NCBI GenBank assembly: GCA_030789695.1
Contig: CM061132.1
Location: forward strand, 33,628,418 to 33,692,417
Source of the DNA: Scilla litardierei
Lineage: Eukaryota > Streptophyta > Magnoliopsida > Asparagales > Asparagaceae
Reading direction: 5' to 3'
Length of the DNA: 64,000 nt
The notes beneath the pieces were generated by a model. That model did no database searches. It was not told where the DNA came from and worked only from the letters and a program-made list of their open reading frames with translations. A program made the position numbers and the translations under genes. Position 1 is the stretch's first letter, and the number at the start of each line of letters is the position of its first letter. Of this stretch, positions 55,039 to 64,000 are shown piece by piece.

Positions 55039-57083
55039 TTAAGGAGCCCGAGCTCGGGAGGACACATCCTCGGGCACTTCGCCCTGCTCGGAGCGAGGGG
55101 ACTCGACTGGCGGAGGGGCTTGCCGGACACGTTCCGCACATTCCCGGAAGGAAGACTGGACGACTTCGACGATCCGGGGGGCGATGATGTCTATATACTT
55201 ACCGAAGGCCCCCCTGAGAACCTCGAAGATCTCCTTCCCCAGGGTCTCGACGACGCCCTTCTCGACCTCCTCCGCCAGCCGCATTACCTGACGCCGGTCC
55301 GACAGCTCCCTCTGAAGCTCCTCCCTCTCCAGACGGAACGATTCCGCCGCTTCCTCAGCCGACTGATGAGCATCCCCTAGCTTTCCCTCAAGATCACCCA
55401 CTTGCCCCTCCAACGCAGCCACACGGAGGGCGAGGCGCCGAGACTCCATCTGGGCCTCCATCATGGCCACCTCGGCCGCCCCGGCCCGCTCCTGAGCCCT
55501 CATGGAAGACTCCTCCATCTCCCTCAAGCGGACGGCTCGACACTGCAACTCCACAGCGAGCGCTGAACCCTGAAAAGACGAGGCATGTGCTAAGAAGAGG
55601 ATAAAGAGAAAAAGAGGATAGCAAGATAACCGAACCTGTTGGAGGATCCAGACCAAGGAATCCGACATCTTGTCGGCCGGGATCTTCTTGAGGAGGCTGC
55701 GGTCCCGGGGAGGGACGGAGACCTCGGCAACCTGCTGGGCCACGGCTCGGTCAGCAAACATCGAGCTCCCAGGGACGACAATCGAAGCCAAGTCGCTCGC
55801 CAATAAGGCCCCGACCCCTGGTGATACGGGCGAAGACGCTGCGAGGGGAGTGGCTGGCAAGGCTATCGAAGGATCCCCGGCGGTCGCCACGGGAAGCGCG
55901 GAACCTGCCGGGCCGGAGGGATCCACGTCCTCCTTCCTCTTCTTTCCCCCGTGAAGCTCCGAAGGCACCGGAGGAGAACGCTTCCGCCTCGCACCATCCT
56001 CACCCCCGGAAGGGGATCGCCAGAAGAAGAGGCGGGAGGCGCGGCCACCACCTTACCCACGGCAGGCTCGGCTCGGCGCACCTCCTCCTCAATGGTCCTC
56101 CGAGGCGCCCTTCCAGAGGCACTACCTCGGCTCCGAGCGGCTCCACGACGGATCAGCTCGTCAACGTCACGGACGAATTCGCGGCCAGCCATCCCTGCAA
56201 AGGAGACCGAAATCAGGATGAGTCATAGGGCGATCCGGGGATGAAAAAGCGACCTACCCGGAGACCACAAGACGGCCTTCAGGAGTAGGTCGTCCAGCAA
56301 AGACCAAATGGACTTCGTTTCCAAAGGAAGAGCCAACAGAAGCGTAGCGGCTGCCCGGTCGGCGTCTGAGAGAACCAACGACGGGCGAGAATGGACAGAA
56401 CTGCCCCAGCTTGTCAGAATCTGGGCCTCGCCCAAGAAGAACACGAAGACATAATCCAGGTTCCAATCCCCTGACCAGCGGGGTAACCCGATCAGGCATT
56501 CCCTCCTCGAACGAGCTCGGAGTAGCAGCCATGACCCCGGACCGACCGTCTGGGCCTGGTAAAAGTAGAAGAGAAGGGGGAGAGTCGGCTCCAGACCACG
56601 GGTACAGCAGAGCGTTACGAAGCCCGTCAGTACCGCGATCGAACACGGGGTGAACTGACACATGGACACTGTGAAATGTTCCATGACCTGGATGAAGAAG
56701 GGATGGAGCGGGAAGCGAAGACCCAGGCGGAACATCTCGACGTAAACACCGACCTCATTGCTCCTCGGAAGGCAAATCCGCTCGTCGACAAAAGGAACCC
56801 GAACCTCGTATGGAAAGCAGAGATATCTTTCCCGGATCTCCGCGGCCACCGAAGGAGGGGACCTCGACGGCGTACGGAGGACAACCGGGGGCACATTAAG
56901 CCGTACGGCAGCCAACGCCACGTCATCACGGGCGTAGTCTGGAAAAAGTTTCTCCTTCCCCTTATCTTGAAGAGAACGACTCCCGGCGGGGGAACCAGAC
57001 TCCCTTAGCCGGGGTTCGCCCCGCCCGGACTCCGGAGGACCCCTCGTCCTCCGGCCAGAACCGCCTATCCTAAGAGCAGCCAT
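55039..57083 (-). CDS. Antisense spliced ORF of the young Tat-type element (Transposase_28-like)
   Basis: Runs opposite to gag. Exon 1 57083-56258 starts MAALRIGGSG and holds the conserved [31 protein letters not shown] and LKAVLWSPG. Intron 56257-56195 (63 bp, GTAGGT...TTTGCAG) joins in frame to MAGREFVRDVDELIRR. Exon 2 continues to 55636. Intron 55635-55570 (66 bp, GTTCGG...TTTTCAG) leads to exon 3, a long coiled coil (LRVAALEGQVGDLEGKLGDA, LAEEVEKGVVETL), with a stop at 55039-55041. A G5 run at 56013-56017 seems to carry a one-base frame change, so this copy may be defective. Homologues are annotated in plants as putative gypsy-type transposon proteins. Function is unknown. Confidence 0.72.
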
Positions 57084-57701
57084 AAGATGAAAGCAAGAGA
57101 GGAATTACCTATTTTCAACTATTTTTGGAGAGGACAAAGAAGCGAAGGCGACGGGGAACTCCGGGTTGCTGAAGGCTCTGAATATCGGGAGGAGCGAAGA
57201 AGAAGTGGAGATCAACACAACTGGGGATCTTATATGCCAGGGGAGAATTCGAAGCGCCTGACAAGAATGCGTGGCGAGGCTCGAAGAGTCGGCGGCGTTC
57301 CGAAACTGGCGCCAGTTGAAGACCAATCGATCCGCCTCATCATGACCTGCATTTATGGCCTCGCCTCGATTGAAGCGCCGCTCGGGATCCCAGGAGACAT
57401 AACAGGTGATCTGAGCGAGCCAAGGCTGATCGACCCCACCAATGGCGGCTCACAAACCCTTCGGCTTCCCAAGCTTAAGGCGACTACGCGAGCGGCGGGG
57501 ATAAGCTTGCCGCTACACATGGCAGCATCTGAAGGCCGACGGCGCTTCGGAACCCGCGCCTTAAAAACATCGAACGGGCCAACTCATGATGACGACTAAT
57601 AAATGGGTCGGCATCGACTGGCGAGCTCGTCAAAATCGGCAGAGGTCACATCGGCCGAGCCGAACCGGCCGAGGCCGATCGACCCGACCGATGGGGGCAA
57701 T

Positions 57702-58664
57702 TGTTACGCCTATTTGGCCGAGACCCGTAAAGCACGAGCCCAGGAGCCCAACTACTGGTCAAAAGCCCATCTGCGTCCTCAAAGCCCATTCGACAAAGGC
57801 CCTACAAGAGGCCTCCTCGAACGTCGATCCGACCCAGCCCCATTAACCCGTTAGTCGCTCGCCCACTCCTGCGAAAACCACTCCCCTAGAACGCGCGACC
57901 ACTAAAGAGCGATAATGGGAAGGTGCTGGCATGGCGGAGGGAGCGGCGGCGATGGGGGACTGATGGGGCACGATCAATGGCGGACGTGGGACGTGGGTCA
58001 GAGGCGATCACGCCGGGGCTCTACAAAAGGGCAAGGAAGACGACGAAGAAAAGGACCGCATCTCAGGTAACAAAACCTAAGGTACTCCATCAACGACCTC
58101 GTTCCCCCAATTCATCTCCTTCCTCCCCTGCTCGTGCCGAGAGACGCCGTCACGATCTCCTCACGAGTCGGACCGTCTCCGCCGGGCCTCCTTTCTCAGA
58201 TCTCTATCTGACTTAGGCATCGGAGGGGATTTGGCCGGAACCAAGGTCCGGCCCCCTGACGAGCGTCCTCGTCTACGCAGGTGAACAACAGACCAACGGG
58301 CCGAGGCTACCCCTCGCCCCTCTCCGACCACTCGGTCCACCGGACGGTGAGGCTTCCCCTCACCCTCAGCCTTCCTTGGCCGAGCACGCCCTACCAAGGC
58401 CGAGCGTCCAAATCGGGTCTGAGACTCACTCTCGCCACCAGACGGCCGTGCATCTACCCGGGCGACTGAGGCTACCCCTCGTCCCCCTCCCAGCCGAGGC
58501 CGAGCGCGTCTGACCGAGGCCGAGCATCTCAACCAGGGCCGAGGCTTCCCCTCGCCCCTTCTGCACCGATTCGAAGCCCCCGAGGGACCCAAAGCGGGTC
58601 CCTTGACCACGTTGACCGGGTTCTCCACGGTCAACGCATTGTAGTGAGAAAACACTCTGAAACA
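57702..58664 (+). repeat. 3' LTR of the young Tat-type element
   Basis: 963 bp, the same length as the 5' LTR. Differences noted: G/A near 57749, A/T near 57843, C/T near 57888, A/G near 58262, A/G near 58335, G/A near 58526. Confidence 0.93.
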
Positions 58665-58728
58665 ATATCCAAATATACAAGGCCTTCAAAAAACCATAGT
58701 AATCATACAAAAAAGTCCGCAACCCACA

Positions 58729-59206
58729 TCAATCGAACTTGGTGTACAACATGAGTAACATAATAACAAGTACCATACAGAGAAACCCGAAAACAAACTT
58801 AATTGATACAAGAACGGATAAGATAGTATCTAGTTTATCCTTGTTTCTCTCAAAATGGCCTACTCCGTCTCCACCCGCCCAAATAGCTCCACCAACCTGC
58901 TCTCAGAAAGCAAGCTCGAAGCTCGTTCTGCTCTAGGCCCTCTTTCAGCAACATCCATTAAATGATGGATAACATAAGTGGACCACTCATTGTGCGGCGG
59001 GTCCTTCACGTCGAAGAACTTGCATCTGTTGACTGAAGAAGCACAACTCTAGAATCGTCTGCCTGGGTTGCTCCTTGTCCATGAAGTCCGCCTGGGCACA
59101 AGCTGACCACAGTGGCAACGCCTGCAATCAGTATCATCTGACTCAAACTCATCATGTGGCGGATCACGTGGTCGGGAGCGACTAGAACCGCTCGATCCGT
59201 AACTCA
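58729..59206 (-). pseudogene. GRF-type zinc-finger small membrane protein, pseudogene
   Basis: Minus strand from ATG 59204-59206: MSYGSSGSSRSRPRDPP, then the GRF zinc finger CHCGQLVPRRTSWTRSNPG and, after a stop, SCASSVNRCKFFDVKDPP. A hydrophobic tail (FVFGFLCMVLVIMLLML) ends the protein, as in small plant GRF proteins with a C-terminal anchor. The TAG after NPGRRF replaces the expected aromatic residue. A second stop and frame change precede the tail near 58850. The Tat-type element lies only about 65 bp downstream of its end. Confidence 0.65.
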
Positions 59207-59237
59207 TATGTACATATACAACCAAACAAAGAAACAC

Positions 59238-61060
59238 AATTAAAGAATAATTATATTGAAAGAAAAGAAATGTAAATGGAGAAAACTTGGTTTAAAATGC
59301 GTATCTACATAGAGAAATCAAAACCCGGATGGTGACACCAGCTAGCAAATATAGGCGGTCACAAAAAAAAGCAAACACCGTTGTATAGAAAACTCATAAA
59401 CCCAATAGTACAATAAACACAGCATTTTGGTCAATAAATAGCCCTCAGAAAAAGATGATATATCATTTTCCAAACGTGGTTGCTGGCAGTTGCTCCCTCA
59501 TTTCCTACCCAAGTTAACATGGTAAAAATAATGTCGCAATGGAACACAAGTCACGCAATTCAGATAAAAAGGAAGCCACCATTCCTGAATGACAGAGTTA
59601 AGCATGAAATTGCAAATATAGAATGGCAGGAGAAAATTTCGGATTTTTCCCAATGTTTTTCCAAAATTGAAGTATTCCCAGTATCAATAATGGAAGAATG
59701 CATCCCAGAAAGCAAGTAGTAACAAACGAGAGAATCAAAATAATCTGTAATGCATTATGTATCACAGATACCCAGTGGACTAGACTGGAATTGAATTCAT
59801 AAAGCAATAGTTATCAAAGTAAGAGTTGCAGCAATAGGAAATCATGCAACTTTGTGGTGGATTAGATGAGCCCTCAAGCCAGCCTTCCACGTAATGGGTA
59901 ATATAAAGGAACCATGACCTCAATTAAATTTTTTCATCATTGGGCTATGATCTACTCAAAGAAAATCATATACAGTAAAAGGCAACGAAAAAAACTGCAT
60001 GCAGATGTCATCAGAGTATGCAAGCAAGGGAAATTCTGGGAACATGTATACAGCATAGTGCAAACATAGCATGTCATGTATCACAAACTAATAGAGAAAA
60101 TAACACTGAAATGTCATGTATCAAAAACTAAGGGCCAAAATAGTCTGATAGCACTCAGCCCATCTTTCAGGTAGCACAAAATAATCTTAATAGGCACCAT
60201 GTATCTGGAAACATATAAATTTTGTAATCTGATAGCACACAGTGACTGAGAGAGATAGACACTAGGCAAACATAGCATGTGATGTATCAGAAACTAAGAG
60301 AGAAAATAACTCTAAAATGTCATGTATCACAAACTAAGAGCCAAAATAATCCAAACACAAGAAAATTCCAGTTTTTTAATGATAAGCTGATACAAGGAAA
60401 TAAGCCAAAATAATCTGCAATGAACCAACGCAATCCAAACACAAGAAACTAATACATGCCAAAGTAAGCTGCATACATGCCAAAATAAGCCGAAACATGC
60501 CAAAATAATGCATACACCTTGAACTGAACTGGAGATGCAGAATATAGACTAGGCAAACATAGCATGTCACATAGGAACATGTATTACTCAAATTGCCAGG
60601 ACAAGCACAAAAAATTCCAGTGTTTTATTGTGCTAAAACGGTGAACATGTAAGAACTGGTGGAAACAAATATTGTGATAAGTTGAATAGGACCATGGCCT
60701 AAGAAGAAGTAAAATTTTTTTCATGCCCATTTAACACAGATTGATAGATCAATGATCAAATTGGGGATGTTTAGCCTCAACTTCAATCACAAGAGAGAGC
60801 AGCAAATCTTATTTGAAGGAAGAAAATAGGAATGAAGCCAGGATGCACTGAGATGTAGAAACACACAAAAATGCACTGAGATCATATATATTGCCCTTAG
60901 GAAACTTGGTATTATTCAAAATCCCAAATAGGTTGCTGGCTGCTGGAAATATGTAATCACCTCTTTTGAGTAACAAATTTAGTATACAAGGATAAAAAAT
61001 ACACCAAATCGTATCAGCTTGCCTTTCCACATTATATGGGTATATAATTCTGTGGAATTC
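59238..61060. other. AT-rich intergenic DNA
   Basis: No gene or element terminus recognised. Variants of CATAGCATGTCATGTATCA and CCAAAATAATC recur between 60060 and 60600 as a diffuse degenerate repeat. The stretch ends where the third Tat antisense-ORF copy begins. Confidence 0.4.
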
Positions 61061-61069
61061 ATTCCCAGA

Positions 61070-62305
61070 GAGGGTCAGTGTTTCGAGCACCACTGAGGGC
61101 ATACCCTCCACCGCCCTCTTCTTCTTCTTATTCTCTTTGGGCCCCCAAGCTCCGGAGGAGGGCACTTCTTCTCTCCCCTGCGGCCCTCAGCTAAGGCTCG
61201 GGACCCCTGCTCGACGCCCCCGGTGTCCCCCTCGCGTGGGCAGAACTGGAATTACAGTCGGCCATATTCCCTGCCGCGGGGGGATCGACGGCAACCCGGG
61301 GCGGTGGCGTGACAGCGCTTGTCGGCTCCAGCATCCCCACCGCAGCGTCAGCTTCGCGGATCTCTACCTCCACCATCCGCCGAGACGCATGGCTAGAAGG
61401 ATTTCCGCTCCCAGCTCCCTAGCGGATAAGCTCGTGCACATCGCGGCTGAACTCCCGGCCCGCCATCTTTACAGAAGAAAAGTAGATCATTGTAAGCAAA
61501 GAAGTGGAGCAGAAGAAAAAGTGCCTACCGGGGGACCAAATGACATTCTTAAGGAGAATATCATCCAGCAAAGGCCAGACCGACCTCTCCACTAGCAGCA
61601 ACGACGACAAAAGTCTAATCGCTGCCTGATCGGCCTCAGAAAGGGACAGTGTCAGGTTATATCGACATAAGCTCCACCAACCAGTCAAGATCACAGCATC
61701 TTCTGGGAAGGACAAAAACGTAATCCCTACTCCAGTCGCCAACCCAGCGGGGCAGACCTAGCAGGCACTCCCTCCCGGCTTGAGCACAGATGTGTTGCCA
61801 CGCCCCCTGGCCGACCGTCAGAACCGGAAAATAGTAAAAGAAGAGGGACAGGGTCGGCTCCAACCCGTGCCCATGGAAGATCATAATGAATCCCACCAAG
61901 GCCACGAGCGAGTAAGGAGTTAGCTCACACAGGGCCACCACCAGAAATTCCAAGACCTGGATGGTGGAGAGGGAAGCAAAGCCCCATACAAAACATCTCA
62001 ACATACACGCCGACCTCGCAGCTCCCCGGGAAGCAAATCCGGATCTGAACGTCATATGGGTGGCAGAGGTACTTCATCCGGATCTCCTCGGCCGTGGTGT
62101 AGGGAACAGTCGACGATGACATGAGAATCACCGGAGGAACATCGAACTACTCCGCCGCATAAGCGTCATCTCGTCGGGCCGGATCCTCGAACAGTAGACC
62201 CTCCGCTTTGTCAGGGGCAGGCTGTGGGGCCGGAGGATTACAAGACCCTGGAACTGTAGGATCTCCAGACCCAGGAGCAGAACCCCCTATCCTTAATGTA
62301 GCCAT
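61070..62305 (-). pseudogene. Third copy of the antisense Tat ORF, decayed
   Basis: Starts MATLRIGGSAPG at 62305. It keeps FDVPPVILMSSS, VGVYVEMFCMGLCFPLHH, DQAAIRLLSSLLLVERSV, LKNVIWSPG and, after an intron-like gap, MAGREFSRDVHELIR, all collinear with the copy at 55039-57083. There is a stop near 62150, a frame change near 61960 and a stop after HELIR. The intron position is conserved but its 3' end has lost bases. The coiled-coil C-terminus is absent. Confidence 0.72.
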
Positions 62306-62728
62306 GGGATGAATCGAGTAAGACAGAAGAGGGAAACGGAGGTTACCTTGAAAGGGGATTGGAAGAAGAAATACGGATGAGAATTCGCTAGCACTCGAAG
62401 GAACATGATCAAATCAGAAAGCGTGAACGAAGAATCTGAAAGGGTGGTGATTTTATACGAGAGCCAATCTCAGAATCAGTGCCGTTTGAAGGAAGACGCG
62501 TGGCGACATCTAACAACCGACGGCACTTCGAATTCCGCTCCCAAGGGCGAGAGAAGTCAAACCGGGCAGCGTCATGATGACTTCCATTTAATACCGCTGC
62601 CTCGACCGACGCACCTGTCAAATCAACACAGATCACATTGCTCGAACTGAACCGCCAGAATCCGAACGGCCCGAGCAATGGGAACAATTGATACGACCCT
62701 TCCAAAATGGACCAAGACCGAATGGCCC
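61070..62728 (-). mobile_element. Third Tat-type fragment: antisense ORF, purine tract and LTR scrap
   Basis: Contains an antisense-type ORF, then AGCAATGGGAACAAT at 62674-62688, the counterpart of the purine tract of the young copy. A 40-bp LTR start TGATACGACCC follows at 62689-62728, cut off by the next LTR at 62729. In element terms this is the 3' end of a plus-oriented Tat element. Its gag, array and 5' LTR are missing on the left of about 61070. Confidence 0.7.
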
Positions 62729-64000
62729 TGTAGAGAAATGTATGCCCTCGTGGATATTTATCATAATGAAACATCTTGTTCAATAAATGAAAGTGTTCTT
62801 TCTGGTAAAGTATTATCTGAGTTGTTCATTGCTCGGATTATTCCCTTGGATTCAGAGTTAGGTCACACATGTTTCGAAATGTAGATTACGATTATGAGAA
62901 ATGTCTGACCTCTAATAGCTTGAATCTTAAAAGTGTTCATGGTCATAGATGTGTCGAGATAAGGGATATCAACACATCAGACAGACCATTGCGTCCCTGT
63001 CTGGTTGGTCTCATAACCAAGTGACTTGGTGAAGTCGAAAACAGGACGCAGGTGCTCAGTAAAAGCTGAGTTCACTGAACGACCAAAACATGGAGTTATT
63101 AAATGGTTATGCATTAACTAAACTATCATTAATAACTCTAAGTGATAATAGGTAAGTTGGTCCTTAGGACTTGAGATCATTGTATGAAGCTATGTGTGGA
63201 CATTGTCACTTAGGTCTAAAGATCTAACTTCGAGGCCAGGCCTGATGAAAGATCTTAGGCTGGGTGACACTCGAAACATATGAGCTAAGTAGTGATCAAC
63301 AGAGGATTCGTCTCTTCCGTTAATGGGAAGTTAGTGTCACAGGTCGGTACGGCTCTCGGTAAAACCTTGGCCAAGGTATGTTGTAACTTGTACAACCTGT
63401 ATGTACCAGAGACCGATGTATACTGACCACTACTAGCCAATGGGGTTGATAGTATACCATACCCTAGACTAGCCGAATGACATAGTTATGACGAAGGGAC
63501 TAAAACTGCGGAAATTATCACAGTCACAGTCAGAGTGATTTCGTCGGCACTTTTGCCTAAACGAACCAATCACGTAATCGATGATCCCGAAACAGGGACG
63601 ACACCTACTGCTAGTGGTCACTGTCGTCTTGAGACTTCGAGTCTCGACCTGTAGTAAGGGTCAGGCTGTAGGGTCTCACACCGAGTAACATTCACGTCGT
63701 AGTAACAGATAGAATGTATAGAGGATATCATTAGATGTAAAGAGAATACTAAATTCACAAGTTGGTTGTGAACTTGAAGCATTTGGGAATGGCGGAAATT
63801 TCGTATGAAATCCAGAGGATCAAACCGTGTAGGAATCGGAGCTCGGATGAGCCCAGAAACGCGAAAAAGGCGCAAGAGGAAGTGGGATAAAACCCACTTG
63901 GCGAAACGGGCGGGGCCCGCTGACCCAGCGGGCCCGCCCGCTGGGTGCAGCGGGCACAGCCCGCTGTTGCAGCGGGCCCGCCCGCTGCCCCAGCGGGCCC
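62729..64000 (+). mobile_element. Probable Copia (Angela-like) LTR, cut by the window edge
   Basis: Begins TGTAGAGAAATGTATGCCC followed by ...TATTTATCATAATGAAAC. This resembles the start of long Angela/Tork-type Copia LTRs (GAAATATGCCCTAGAGGC pattern, from memory). No coding frame of note over 1.27 kb is consistent with a long LTR. The last 100 bp are GC-rich, with repeated GCGGGCCCGCCCGCTG hairpin units. Orientation and family are tentative and the partner LTR is outside the window. Confidence 0.45.

Larger units (their letters stand above)
51079..58664 (+). mobile_element. Young Tat-type Gypsy element without pol (7.6 kb)
   Basis: Two 963-bp LTRs (51079-52041, 57702-58664) with about six differences by eye and a perfect target duplication ATATC (51074-51078, 58665-58669). 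PBS TCTGGCGCCGTCTGTGGGAA at 52042. Purine tract CCGATGGGGGCAAT just before the 3' LTR. Order: gag (plus), a 90-bp tandem array, an antisense multi-exon ORF (minus), 3' LTR. Protease, RT, RNase H and integrase are entirely absent. The copy needs enzymes from an autonomous partner. The layout matches the old copy at 14260-20659 except that pol is wholly lost here and gag retained. Confidence 0.94.

Overview
The window is nuclear DNA of a seed plant, almost certainly an angiosperm. The evidence is an intronless phytosulfokine-receptor-type LRR kinase gene, a multi-exon TOM1-family gene with GT-AG introns, and plant Copia, Gypsy/Tat, LINE, hAT and MITE sequences. I cannot name the species. Gene density is low. 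Two host genes look intact and nearly everything else is transposable-element DNA in various states of decay.

Layout. 1-8 kb: a GC-rich retroelement fragment, then a gag-deleted Copia element on the minus strand (2655-7249, target duplication ATAGA). 7.3-11.4 kb: upstream region with G-boxes, a 162-bp MITE, two possible uORFs, and the PSKR1-like receptor kinase on the plus strand (8349-11441). 13.7-49.7 kb: one minus-strand gene, TOM1-like, convergent with the kinase gene. Eleven coding exons (864 bp, 287 aa) are spread over 36,050 bp. All ten introns are GT-AG and keep frame. Four introns are huge (13.4, 6.3, 3.3 and 11.6 kb) and hold nested elements: a 6.4-kb Tat-type Gypsy derivative, a hAT MITE, several non-autonomous LTR elements, a LINE fragment with a gag-only LTR element inside it, and a decayed Copia split by a very young LTR element. 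51.1-58.7 kb: a young Tat-type element with gag and an antisense spliced ORF but no pol. 58.7-64 kb: a GRF zinc-finger pseudogene, a third antisense-ORF copy, and an Angela-like LTR that runs off the edge.

Most notable points. (1) The young LTR element at 45381-47500 carries no gag or pol. It carries an open frame with an intron-free tetratricopeptide segment that resembles plant OEP61/TPR7, which suggests host gene capture. (2) Five non-autonomous LTR elements share the same 3' internal end while the interior differs. (3) Three Tat-lineage copies share an antisense, apparently spliced ORF. Two of them also carry a tandem array beside it. (4) Two MITEs of 161 and 162 bp have terminal repeats that are themselves palindromes.

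The host genes probably act independently: the kinase in peptide-hormone perception at the plasma membrane, and the TOM1-like protein in endomembranes. All exon, LTR and duplication coordinates were read by eye from the sequence. Family names come from recognised motifs, not database searches.
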